Below are positions 1-7,830 of a stretch of 13,924 bases of DNA, piece by piece. Numbering within the stretch: the stretch's first letter is position 1; each line of letters starts with the position of its first letter. The position numbers were made by a program, and so were the translations under genes. The notes under the pieces are model-generated. The model did not search any database, was not told the DNA's origin, and saw only the letters and a program-made list of their open reading frames with translations. The DNA comes from Euperipatoides rowelli (taxonomy: Eukaryota; Onychophora; Udeonychophora; Euonychophora; Peripatopsidae): assembly GCA_003024985.2 (NCBI GenBank), contig PXIH01S0012899.1; one strand, written 5' to 3'.

Positions 1-48
1 TTGTTCAAATTCGTTTTATTTATAAAAATCGTTTTTAATCGCGACCAA

Positions 49-160
49 ATAAATGAGTTGGGAAGTAGTATTATAATCAGCTAACCTAAAATTTTGAACT
101 TAGGATAAATGAGTTGGGAAGTAGTATTATAATCAGCTAACCTAAAATTTTGAACTTAGG
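49..160. repeat. Perfect 56-bp tandem duplication (2 copies)
   Basis: Positions 49-104 and 105-160 are identical by direct reading. Each unit starts ataaatgagttggg and ends tgaacttagg. There are exactly two copies, with no third partial copy on either side. The lack of any difference suggests a recent duplication, or an assembly artefact at a read overlap. No coding content is visible. Confidence 0.95.
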
Positions 161-321
161 AATAGTTTTATTACTTTTCATTGTTTCGTTTTTGCGAAAA
201 CACAATGTCCCTACCTATGTACATTGTAAACCAATCATGTTAAACCTGAAGAAAATCTAGTCACATGACCTATAGCAGACAACATTCAATGAAAATTTTG
301 GCGGATAATTTCTGTTGCTAC

Positions 322-329
322 TATAAAAG
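322..329 (+). promoter_or_regulatory. TATA-like box upstream of the long direct repeat
   Basis: The octamer tataaaag matches a strong TATA box and lies about 38 bp before the start of the clear direct-repeat similarity at 360. That is close to the usual TATA-to-transcription-start distance of about 30 bp. If the repeat is LTR material, this could be part of its promoter; the aligned spot before the second copy reads tatatgaag instead (near 9565-9573). In DNA this AT-rich a match can arise by chance, and no initiator is clear. Confidence 0.25.
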
Positions 330-359
330 GAAATGTTATATTAAAAAGAGCGGAAGACA

Positions 360-1475
360 CAAATAAAGTAGCTCTCTTAAGGGCCAGCCCTAATGTCAAA
401 ATTGGGCTGCTTCATGAACATTTCGTTGCAGTCATAATCTCCTGTAAGATTTGATTATCACACCAAGGACAATATTGTTTTTCTGTGGACTTTTTCAAGG
501 ACATTGTTATTTTTTATTCCGGCAAATTATAAGAAAATAATCTTAAAAGTTAACCAGTAAGAAAATAAATATAGAGTTAATTTATTCCATTTACGATGGC
601 AAGAATTTACAAATGGCCAGAATTATTGTAAAGTGGGTAATCAATACCACTAGGTATTTTCTTTTGTAAAGAGTTTAAATATTTTTTTCATTCCATAATG
701 TTCAAATCTGAAATTTTTATAATCTAAATAAAAAAATGGTACATTAATTTTAACTATTTTGTGTTGGGATATTTTTAGTAGACAGCATGGCAAATTTTAT
801 TGATACAGTTCATTTATTTTTTTGTTTTGTTACTTGCTTGTAAAGAAACATTATAGTTGAGAAAGTTTTAGTGGGAAATTGTGAGGCCTTATGGTGGGTA
901 GTACCCGGACTCTATCTGCCGGGGTTAAGAAAATAGAAATATTTTACCCCCCTTAACCATATGTCAGTCTTTCTAATATAGCTATTTTAATTAGGGAAAT
1001 TTAGTTTAGGGCATTATTCTTATAAATGTTTCGACAATGAAGGCGATTCTGTTAGGCTATAATTCTGATAGAGTAGGAGCTTCAATCACTTTCAAAGTCC
1101 CCTTTTCTTATTTTTTTTACATTGATTTTGAGTCTGGGAGGGTATCTGGTAGTGGTGGGACCAGGGGAGCTTCGGCTCTTCTGGCTCATGTGTTACCAGG
1201 CATCCTGTGTAGACGTGGAATAACGTAAAGGGATAATAGTTATTTATTTTAGTTTAGGGATACCCTTCCTTACTTTTGGTCTGTATTTAGACATCTAATC
1301 AAAGTGATGAAAATTGATCTTGTTCACCGGTACTCTTACTCTCGGGCAGGGGATCCTTCTGGAATTAAGGTCTAAATTAGTTTATTAGTAATTTGTAATC
1401 CGTTTTGAGATTGAATATTATCAAGGCAGATTTACAAGCTATACGGAAAGACAAACGGATAGGTTTACGACATAT
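360..1475 (+). repeat. Long direct repeat, copy A (putative 5' LTR remnant)
   Basis: This stretch aligns collinearly and in the same orientation with 9613-10843. By eye about nine in ten positions match, with several indels; this was not computed. Shared landmarks are the start at caaataaagta, the block around 600-660, the run at 925-1035 and the end near aggtttacga. Copy A lacks about 12, 17, 67 and 23 bp that copy B has. Open frames inside it are not conserved between copies: a T-run length change shifts the reading frame of the 1037-1228 ORF, so it is non-coding. Best reading: part of a long LTR next to the primer-binding site. Alternative: an unrelated dispersed repeat. Confidence 0.85.
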
Positions 1476-1614
1476 GGGAAAAACTAGCGAACTAGCCTAG
1501 GATTTTGAATGGGAATCCTGATATTGTTTATATAATTTTTTTAATGATTTTTATTATGTATATTAAAAGTTTATTATGGTGTTTTTTTCTTGTTTTGTTT
1601 TTAAATAAAATAAG
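1476..1614 (+). other. Sequence between repeat copy A and the primer-binding site (possible LTR 3' end)
   Basis: AT-rich, non-coding, ending in aaataaaataag directly before the primer-binding-site candidate. In an LTR element this position should hold the last bases of the 5' LTR. It does not end in the usual CA, and no clear counterpart follows copy B after 10843, so the assignment rests on position only. Confidence 0.35.
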
Positions 1615-1631
1615 TGGCGACCAGTCAGGTG
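1615..1631 (+). other. Primer-binding site candidate (tRNA-Arg-like)
   Basis: tggcgaccagtcagg lies upstream of gag at the place expected for the site where a host tRNA primes minus-strand DNA synthesis. The leading TGG complements the CCA tail of tRNAs. From memory, many animal gypsy elements use a site starting TGGCGACC followed by a GTGACAGG-like stretch, complementary to a tRNA-Arg; here the first eight bases fit and the rest fits only with gaps. Decay or another tRNA could explain the difference. Confidence 0.5.
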
Positions 1632-1992
1632 TACAGATGTGGAGGTTTTATGTACCGTAAAACAGTCATTTTAGCCAGAAAGTAGGCTAAAGTTTAAAAA
1701 AAAAAAAAGTTTTTGTATAAAGGTATGAATTTATGAATTACATATAGAAAGAATAATCTATATGTATTATGAGTTTTTAGGTACCGTACCGGTATATATT
1801 ATAAAAAAAGAGAAAAATATGTAATGAGATTTATTAATCTTTAATGAGTAATATTTGCTATGCTGTCAAAATCAGGGTACCCCCAACACAAATATGTTTA
1901 TGAAAATTTATATTAAATCTTTAGAGAAACAATTTTTTTCTGAGAGCTATCAAATTTTTTTTTTTTATTAAATTATAAGTTTATAGTGAATT
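1632..1992 (+). other. 5' leader of the retrotransposon, no gene
   Basis: AT-rich untranslated stretch between the primer-binding site and the gag ATG, where the packaging signal would be expected. It contains A- and T-runs and a gtaccgtaccggta segment near 1780-1795. I see no open frame or convincing fold. Confidence 0.6.
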
Positions 1993-3415
1993 ATGCAAGC
2001 GAACGAGAATTCCCTTATGGATGAGTCCATAAATGAGGCCTCGTAGATACCCGAGCCAGTTTTTAGACCCAATGAGTCCATAGAGCAGGCATTCAAAAAG
2101 TCAGGACCTGTGACCCAAGAGGAGGTGTTAACTAATAGAAAAACAAATAATGTTTATTTTGATGAGGGGAGAGAAAGATTTGATAATAAATCATCAACAA
2201 TGCTAGAGGGCATGATGAAGTGCATGGCGAATCAGGAGGATTTGTTATTAAAGTTGAGCAATTTTATCCTCAAAAGTAATGAATTAAGTGCTATGCATTC
2301 CGCTGCAGCTAGGAATTCTATTCCCAGGGCAGAAAGTAGCAAAACGCCCCTCAGAAATCAGTCAGAAANCCTAGACAAAGCCGATCTCATAGATCTAAAA
2401 GGCCCGGATGTGAGGGTTAAAAGGGGAGTGGGGCCTTCAATAAATTATCAGGCGGGCGCAGCTACCCCCCCCCCCCTAAAGCCAATAGTCCTCTTGACCC
2501 AGCTACTACCATGTGTAATGCTAGCAGATTGGGTATCTCGAATAGGAATTGATCCTATTGCCACGTTGGCACCGCTCGACCTAGCACCTGAGGACATGTT
2601 CGCCATCGAGCGTTTTGTAGATGAATTCGAGGCTCTAGTCGCGGAGTTCCAATGGCCAGAACACAGGTGTAAATCAATCTTTGGAAGCAAGATAGTAGGC
2701 AAGGCTTGTAGTATCTATTTTTCAGGACTCTGAAATAAACACACTAAAATTAAAAGATAGGCTAAGGGAATTGGTAAGGGTCTTTTCCACCAAACCTAGC
2801 AGAAAGGAATTGAAATCATTTCAGGCGTCTGTGTTCACCCCCGATGAACGGATATTTTCGTATAAGATACGTTTAGAAGCTTTAGCTGAACCGTTAAGGC
2901 CCCCTCCAAACTGCTCCCAGGTATATTTAGAGGAATTGCTACTCGAGCAATTCAAAAAGGGAATCCCCACTGACAGACGAGGTAATACGTAGGAACCTGC
3001 GAGATATCGACGAGGTAGTTGAATATGTAATCCATATGCAGAAACAATTAAAGGGTCATGTTCACCTGGATGAACAGTTGTCTAAGTATAGAAATCGTAC
3101 TATTGAGCTAGCCCAGCAGGTCAGTAGCCTACGTGCAGATATTGACAGTTTAGCTACAATAAACCCGACCATAATATAATTAAAAGAAATTTGTAATTTG
3201 CAGATATTGGAATAAACAGGGGCATATGGAGAGCCATTGCCACAAAAAAGCCAGTGAAACAGAGACCTAACAACACAATGCCTAATCAAATCATGTCAAT
3301 TAGTACTGTAGATTTAAACAGTCCACCGTTAAACATCAGAGCTCTTCAATCCTTGGGTCTCCGGACTAGGGAGCGGTTTCGACTAATAACAGATCAGGAG
3401 CCCAAACCAAATTAA
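1993..3415 (+). pseudogene. gag: gag pseudogene (capsid and nucleocapsid), Ty3/gypsy
   Basis: Gag forms the virus-like particle that packages the element RNA. The ATG at 1993 begins MQANENSLMDES, and a TAG at 2044 interrupts it after 17 codons. The same frame then runs to 2733, through a poly-C tract (2465-2476, read as prolines) and a capsid-like part with FVDEFEALVAEFQWPEHR and IFGSKIVGKA, typical of the retrotransposon gag family. Around 2700-2715 the frame shifts; the next piece ends at 2992 and carries YLEELLLEQFKKGIP. Another shift near 2970 leads to LTDEVIRRNLRD and a coiled-coil-like end at 3179. A zinc knuckle follows in a further frame (3199-3240), and a last piece ends at TAA 3413-3415. 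The base N at 2369 falls inside. Identification rests on capsid plus knuckle plus position before pol. Confidence 0.85.
3199..3240 (+). other. Nucleocapsid zinc knuckle with Cys-to-Trp change
   Basis: Read in the frame beginning at 3199, the 14 codons give CRYWNKQGHMESHC, with CCHC-knuckle spacing (C-x2-C-x4-H-x4-C). The second cysteine is Trp (TGG, 3208-3210), a single-base change from a Cys codon. The normal motif binds zinc and element RNA. The flanking upstream frame stops at 3179 and this frame ends soon after in TAA, so the knuckle is a stranded remnant of gag. Confidence 0.8.
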
Positions 3416-3435
3416 AGTTAAAAAAAACTTTTTAA

Positions 3436-3795
3436 AAAACAAAGAATAAAAAAAGAAAAAAATCTGTTGAAAAGCATAGATTTGATAACCAAGAGTCTAG
3501 CACTATATCCAACATTAATTCGTGGAAAACGTCTCATTCAAACCGTAAACGAAAACACAAATCAGATGATCAGATATCTATTCAACCATTGGCTGTTGAA
3601 GGGCCTAGCAATAATAGCATGGAGTATCCACAATTTTTATCACACAATCTTTGGCAATTGCTAAATCAGGAGGATCCAGCAGCTAAATACAATTCTATTC
3701 CCATAAATCCTGAAGAAAATAAAAATATAAGCACTATAGAAAACAAAAACAAACCAACATTTCAGAAACATACCAATTACAAAACAGCGTAGCGG
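3436..3795 (+). pseudogene. pol: pol pseudogene, N-terminal linker before protease
   Basis: An open stretch follows the end of gag in a different frame from the last gag piece. It is hydrophilic and rich in Asn, Lys and Ser (for example NSWKTSHSNRKRKHK and LNQEDPAAKYNSIPINPEEN), like the poorly conserved linker between nucleocapsid and protease in gypsy elements. It stops at TAG 3790-3792; from about 3783 the reading continues in the frame that enters the protease. There is no catalytic motif here, so the call rests on position. Confidence 0.55.
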
Positions 3796-4312
3796 TTCGA
3801 CACAACTTCCATAACCGTCCTTTCAGTAAATCTAATCCTGCAGCAAATGTAGATAGCCTAGTTAATAACGACAATACTGTGCACACTCACCCTCCTAAAA
3901 CTCAAACCACAACAATTAAATTTATTAACTCTTTTCATAGCAAATCTATAATCAATATACAAATTGGAAATGTAAATTATACAGAATTATTGGACACAGG
4001 AGCTCAGTTTTCCATCGTAAACCAGAAATATTTTGACAACAGCAACCATGTATGTTGTAAAAGAGAGGTACGCTTTCCTCTCTCATATCTAAACAATATC
4101 TGATTGGCTACAAAACCGTTCTACCTTGCAGCATATGAGAAATCAAATTTTATCTACCCATATGCGTAGCCTCTTTAGTATCAAACAATAGTTACCAGGC
4201 TATATTAGGTTATGATCTTTTAACTAGACATAGGGCCATCATAGATAATGACAAGAAAATAACTTGGAATGATTTGATCGAATCAGTACAAGATCAAACA
4301 CCTATAGAGTGA
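3783..4312 (+). pseudogene. pol: pol pseudogene, aspartic protease domain
   Basis: This retropepsin would cut the Gag-Pol polyprotein. The active-site motif LLDTGAQFSIV is intact (catalytic Asp codon 3993-3995), preceded by INIQIGNVNY. That frame ends at 4103. A shift near 4088-4100 leads to a second frame holding the C-terminal protease motif AILGYDLLTRHRAIID, matching the conserved ILG-D/N-L element, but interrupted by TGA at 4136-4138 and again at TGA 4310-4312. Both halves of the domain are recognisable and collinear, so the call is firm; the product cannot be made in one piece. Confidence 0.88.
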
Positions 4313-5094
4313 GAATCCATCTTGTCAGATCCTCCACTAGATGACAGCACCTCCTCATACAAATTATTTGAAATAGATAAATTAAGCTTAGAACAGCCAA
4401 ATATCGTTAAACTTAAAAACATTATAGATAACAAAATAATTTTAATAGAGGATGTCACCAGAATGACCGGTGCTTTAATTGAACTATACGAGCCGGAATT
4501 TCTGGATGACATCCCTGTTTACCAAAGGCAATACCATATTCCACATGGATGTTACGAGCCACTGCGGAGACAACTCGACAAACTCAAGAAAGTAATATAA
4601 AAAGGACCTCCAGCAATTATAACTACCCAGTGCTCGTAGTGCCCAAGAAAGACACTAACGAGGTCAGAATATTGCAAGACTTAAGGGAATTAAATAAGAA
4701 AATAATGCCTGTGCGCTATCCGCTCATACACATAGAGGATATTCTCGAGTCATTGGGGAGGGGGTCCAAAATTTTCAGCTCATTGGACCTCAACAATGGC
4801 TACTTTAACATCAAATTAACCGAGAGGGCACAGAAAATATTCAGTTTTTCAACTCCCTGGTCTAGATTTCAGTTTTGTCGGCTAAGTCAAGGGTGTATAA
4901 CCAACAGTGCAATTTTTCAGCAGGTAATGAGCGAGTGTCTTCATGAGGTCATGAAAAAGGGGCATGTGCTGGTATACCTCGATATCATTCATTTTGCAAC
5001 TATTGACGAACACCTAGAAACTTTAGGTATTGGAGGCCCTTACATCAATATGGCCATCAAACCCTCAAAATGCAGATTATTTCAACACTCTTAA
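4313..5094 (+). pseudogene. pol: pol pseudogene, reverse transcriptase fingers and palm
   Basis: RT copies the element RNA into DNA. The first piece (4313-4600) ends with DIPVYQRQYHIPHG and RRQLDKLKKV, the segment before the RT core. The frame changes near 4596. The second piece, to TAA at 5092-5094, has NYPVLVVPKKDTNEVRILQDL (finger motif), RYPLIHIEDIL, SSLDLNNGYFNIKL (first catalytic Asp, codon 4786-4788), the FQFCRLSQGCITNSA region and FQQVMSECL. The catalytic box that should read Y-x-D-D reads YLDIIHF: one Asp codon next to 4981-4983 is missing as an in-frame 3-base loss. The polymerase would be inactive even without the frameshifts. Family match to Ty3/gypsy RT is clear. Confidence 0.93.
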
Positions 5095-5375
5095 ATTTTT
5101 AGACCACACTGTTGATTAACAGGGGTGCCGCCCTCTAGACAGCAACATAGAGGCCGTAGTAAAAATACCTAGGCCAACAACCACCAGAGGCGTGCATAGC
5201 TTCCTCGGAAGTGTAAATTTCTACCGAAAATTCATTAATAATTTTTGCAGAAACAGCAGTGCCACTATACAGCTTTTTAAAAAAGAAAGAATGTAAAAAT
5301 AGATTGGAATAGCGAGGCCGAGTGTGTGTTTCAAACGCTAAAAAAATTGCCTAGTCTGCACCTCATTTGGCTTTC
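5090..5375 (+). pseudogene. pol: pol pseudogene, RT thumb/connection
   Basis: In a new frame from 5090, LKFLDHTVD is followed by a TAA (5117-5119), then IEAVVKIPRPTTTRGVHSF and FLGSVNFYRKFINNF, matching the conserved gypsy thumb/connection pattern FLG-x-x-YRRFI. The frame ends at TAA 5294-5296. A piece in the next frame from about 5293 carries VKIDWNSEAECVFQTLKKL, the usual W-x-x-E-x-x-x-AF-x-x-LK stretch leading into RNase H. Three breaks in under 300 bp. Confidence 0.85.
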
Positions 5376-5787
5376 CCTAACTTTAACAAACCTTTCGTCA
5401 TAAAAAGTGATGCATCTCTGATTTCCATAGCTGCTGTACTAGAGCAGGAGAATGAGGAGGGGGGACCTTCAGCCTGTAGCATACTGTTCTAGAAAATTAA
5501 ATAAAGCTGAGCTCAATTATAGCATGATTGAACGCGAAGCTCTAGCAATTTTATACTCAGTACAGCAGTTTAGACACCTTACCTATGGAAACAGAATATT
5601 CAAAACTGACCACAAACCCCTTTCATACCTCTTTAAATTAAAAGAATCTAACGCCAGAGTGGCACGCTGGGAAATATTGTTGCAAGACAACGATATAGAG
5701 ATCGAACATATCCCCAGAAAACTTAACATGGTCGATATACTATCACGCTGCTTTGAAAATGACAAAATACAGGTAAACGCTGTATAA
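5376..5787 (+). pseudogene. pol: pol pseudogene, RNase H domain
   Basis: RNase H removes the RNA strand during reverse transcription. A first piece in one frame reads PNFNKPFVIKSDASLISIAA, with the first catalytic Asp at codon 5409-5411. A shift near 5452 leads to the main piece: DLQPVAYCSRKLNKAELNYS, then a Glu-containing MIEREALAILY, then FKTDHKPLSYLF (Asp codon 5608-5610), ARWEILLQDNDIEIEH and VDILSR (Asp codon 5734-5736), ending at TAA 5785-5787. The carboxylate residues are all present; the domain is split by one frameshift. VDILSR replaces the more usual ADALSR. Match to gypsy RNase H is strong. Confidence 0.92.
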
Positions 5788-6248
5788 GAGAACCCTTATC
5801 ATCTGGGGTAGTTTTTGAGGCTCAACAGGACAATGAATTTTGCATGAATATTTTTAATGAAATCAGTGAGGAAAAATATATTGAGAACAAATATATCTTG
5901 GACGAGCAGCAAAATATTTTGAAAAATGTGCGTCTGGGAAGCAGCGGATGGATGGCATATCGGGTGTTGGTGCCAGAAAAACTAAGAAAACGTGTTATGT
6001 ATCATTACTATGACACAATAACAGCAGGTCATTTTTCTCTACCTAAAACACTTTTTAAAATAAAAAGAAATTTCACTTGGGCATCTATGTTTTCTGATGT
6101 ACGAGAATATGTAAGAAGCTGTGAGAAATGTCAACGCAGGAATACTGTTAAAACGAAAGCTCCACTCCAGGCAGTGGTGCCCCCTAGTGCTTGTATGCAA
6201 AAGCTTAGTTTAGATATTTTAGGACCGTTTGAGCTTACTTACTGCTAG
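5781..6248 (+). pseudogene. pol: pol pseudogene, integrase zinc finger and start of core
   Basis: Integrase inserts the DNA copy into the host genome. This piece is open from about 5781, in a frame different from the RNase H piece. It contains the pattern VLVPEKLRKRVMYHYYDTI, then TAGHFSLPKTLFKI, FTWASMFSDVREYVRSC and CEKCQRRN. This is the HHCC zinc finger with both cysteines (codons 6120-6122 and 6129-6131) and the second His (6030-6032); the first His position reads Tyr (6009-6011), though a His sits two residues before it. The catalytic core starts with KLSLDILGPF, retaining the first Asp. The frame stops at TAG 6246-6248. Confidence 0.9.
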
Positions 6249-6839
6249 GCGGAATAAATACATGGTACTGTGGACTGACCATTTTTCACGGATGTCCTTT
6301 GGCAGTCCCATCCCCAATCAAGAGGCTAAACTAAAGCTAGAAGATTACATAGAAAATATTTTTACACGCTATGGCGGGTCCACAGATACTATCGGACAGG
6401 GGTCCCCAATTAGTCGGTCATATAATGTCCACACTGTGAAAAGTTGAAGGTCAATAGATTAATGACCTCTAGTTATAATCTGAGATCCAATGGGGTGTCG
6501 GAAAGATTAAACAGCAAGATTTTAAATTTATCACATTTTTGTAATGAACACTATGATAATTGGGACTTTCTTTTACCCTTTGTTCTGCAGACAATTAATA
6601 ACACGGAACATAGGAGCAGCTATCAACTCCCTTCATTTTTCACGGGTTCTATCAAATCAATCGACCCTTTAACTGATTTTAATCAATTTAATAAAAATAG
6701 TGAGCACGACCTAAATGACATAGTCGAAGGCACTATGGAGAAATTAGCCATTGCCAGATCTGAAGTGTTCGCCAATTTGACCAAATCGTCCAAGTCATCC
6801 ACAGCTGACAATGGTGAAAATTGCACGAGTTCACAATAG
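6229..6839 (+). pseudogene. pol: pol pseudogene, integrase catalytic core
   Basis: After a frame change near 6240, NKYMVLWTDHFSRMSFGS continues the core, then DYIENIFTRYGGSTDTI. Where the second catalytic Asp should sit in a S-D-x-G motif, the sequence reads IGQGSPI, so the Asp is lost with a small deletion. The frame breaks again near 6430-6444. The next piece has SSYNLRSNGVSERLNSKI with the catalytic Glu retained (codon 6501-6503), then NWDFLLPFVLQTINNTEHRS and SSYQLPSFFTGSI, all typical of gypsy integrase. It runs to TAG 6837-6839, but the proper reading leaves this frame near 6815-6830. Confidence 0.9.
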
Positions 6840-7169
6840 GTCAGGCTGTGCTTTGTCTCAATGTGCCTAGCTATGCTGGGCAAAATAGGAAAATGAAGCC
6901 CCGTTATAAAGGTCCTTAAGTATTCTATAATTAAAAGAATAGGACTGGTCAATTACCATCTTCAAGATATGAAGAAACCAGGAAATATAAAACGTGCTCA
7001 TGTAGATAAGCTAAAAGTATATTATGGAAGACCTGTGCTGGATGACCTCTCTGACATCCCATTGGTCACTTCTACATCTGTATCTCAGACCCAACCTTCA
7101 CCATCGCAACAACCTGATAGTCTAAATATTTCACCTTGGACGGGAGAGAAATTAATCTGGATGAAATAA
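6827..7169 (+). pseudogene. pol: pol pseudogene, integrase C-terminal GPY/F domain
   Basis: From 6827, EFTIGQAVLCLNVPSYAGQ leads to KPRYKGP at 6896-6916, the start of the GPY/F motif, directly followed by TAA (6917-6919) where Tyr or Phe is expected. The rest of the domain continues in another frame: KRIGLVNYHLQD and IKRAHVDKLKVYYGRP, matching the conserved VHV-x-R-LK-x-YY end of metazoan gypsy integrases. That frame goes on through a Ser/Pro/Gln-rich tail to TAA at 7167-7169. There is no chromodomain. Confidence 0.85.
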
Positions 7170-7250
7170 ATTCAACAAGGATCACAGTTTTAATAATAAG
7201 CATGGGGAGGCACCACCTTTAACAAAGGACATCTATTCACCATTTAAATT

Positions 7251-7472
7251 GGATCTCAAACTATTTCAACCTCGGGTAATATTTTAGCTACTTTAGCGCC
7301 ACCATCAAATATTTTAACAAACCAGGTAAATAAATACAATTTACGATCCTGTACTAAGGGTCGTATGGGCGATGTTGAGTTACCTGATCTAGTCGAGACC
7401 GATACCCCTGTCCCATCCGAAGATGAAACTCTGGAAATTAGGCATCCTTATTATCTGAGGAAAAGAATTTAG
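7251..7472 (+). pseudogene. pol: pol pseudogene, C-terminal basic tail with YNLRS motifs
   Basis: An open stretch that starts without a clear ATG and ends at TAG 7470-7472. It contains NKYNLRSCTKGR (YNLRS at 7335-7349) and, after an acidic stretch DLVETDTPVPSEDETLE, the end HPYYLRKR (7443-7466). Y-x-LR-basic motifs are common at the far end of pol in animal gypsy elements, so this is most likely the real pol terminus. The join from 7169 to 7251 is unclear; neighbouring frames hold short, plausible but broken pieces. It is not long enough or of the right type to be env. Confidence 0.6.
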
Positions 7473-7719
7473 TGAATAACACAGTCCTAAGAACCAAGTT
7501 GTTGAATTTTAATTTTTGTTTATAAAGAGATTTAAACGGTGCCAGCACCTTATATTTTTTTATTATTCATTATGGTGAATTTTTTTCTCAAATTTTTTTC
7601 ATCTTACTTAATATATGTCCATAAAATTTCCATCCTATCATGAGTCCCCTGCACGAACACTGAAATTGGTTGAATTGGCAACATTGTTGTCAAATTAATA
7701 AATTAACAGCAGGAGTTCA
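7473..7719 (+). other. 3' untranslated region of the retrotransposon, no gene
   Basis: AT-rich stretch from the pol stop to the polypurine tract. It contains two small self-complementary segments, ggtgccagcacc (7538-7549) and ttggcaacattgttgtcaa (about 7675-7693, one mismatch). No open frame large enough for an env gene is present. Confidence 0.6.
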
Positions 7720-7728
7720 GGGGGGGAG
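7720..7728 (+). promoter_or_regulatory. Polypurine tract (plus-strand primer)
   Basis: gggggggag is directly followed by tgcatgctgg. A purine run ending immediately before TG is what sets the start of the 3' LTR in LTR retrotransposons, because RNase H spares this RNA to prime the second DNA strand. Its place just past the pol end supports the call. Confidence 0.7.
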
Positions 7729-7821
7729 TGCATGCTGGTGCATCTCATTGTCATACTTGGGAGAGGAGAACAATTGGTGGGAGAATTTTTTTTCCTCGTC
7801 TTTCAATTTTTTTTTTAGCAT

Positions 7822-7830
7822 TATAAAATA
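7822..7830 (+). promoter_or_regulatory. TATA-like box in the putative 3' LTR
   Basis: tataaaata lies 94 bp into the putative LTR, followed by agcacagtgtagac. LTR promoters usually have such a box in U3. The sequence is too AT-rich for the match to be decisive. Confidence 0.25.

Larger units (their letters stand above)
1..359. other. Left flank, AT-rich, no gene
   Basis: No open frame of note on either strand. It holds the perfect 56-bp tandem duplication and a TATA-like box, both listed separately, and otherwise unremarkable AT-rich sequence. Its right edge is where similarity to the second copy of the long direct repeat becomes clear. Weak similarity may reach a little further left: both copies have gaaatgtta (330-338 and 9572-9580) and then aagacac (354-360 and 9590-9596) just before the repeat. 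Confidence 0.6.
1615..7728 (+). mobile_element. Internal region of a decayed Ty3/gypsy LTR retrotransposon
   Basis: From primer-binding-site candidate to polypurine tract, this 6.1-kb stretch carries gag then pol in the order protease, RT, RNase H, integrase. That order is diagnostic of Ty3/gypsy as opposed to Ty1/copia, where integrase precedes RT. The pol tail has no chromodomain that I can see and there is no env frame. Gag and pol are separate frames with a short non-coding gap near 3416-3435. The element is dead: I count about a dozen frame changes in pol, at least three in gag, and extra in-frame stops. One undetermined base (N) lies at 2369. Confidence 0.93.

Noticed and set aside
41-56. 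gcgaccaaataa near the window start as a second primer-binding site
   Set aside because: It lacks the leading TGG, no gag follows, and it overlaps the start of the 56-bp duplication.
1037-1228. 63-codon ORF in repeat copy A, with a similar ORF at 10315-10500 in copy B
   Set aside because: The two start alike, but a change in T-run length and a small indel put them out of frame, so the protein is not conserved. Non-coding repeat sequence.
2448-2702. Minus-strand ORF opposite gag
   Set aside because: Shadow of the capsid coding frame; composition follows the plus strand.
3467-3664. 65-codon plus-strand ORF at the start of pol
   Set aside because: Overlaps the linker frame, which fits the flow into pol better; the content resembles an out-of-frame reading.
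7173-7719. env gene after pol
   Set aside because: Only the 73-codon tail with YNLRS motifs and short broken frames are present; there is no signal peptide, transmembrane segment or furin-like site.
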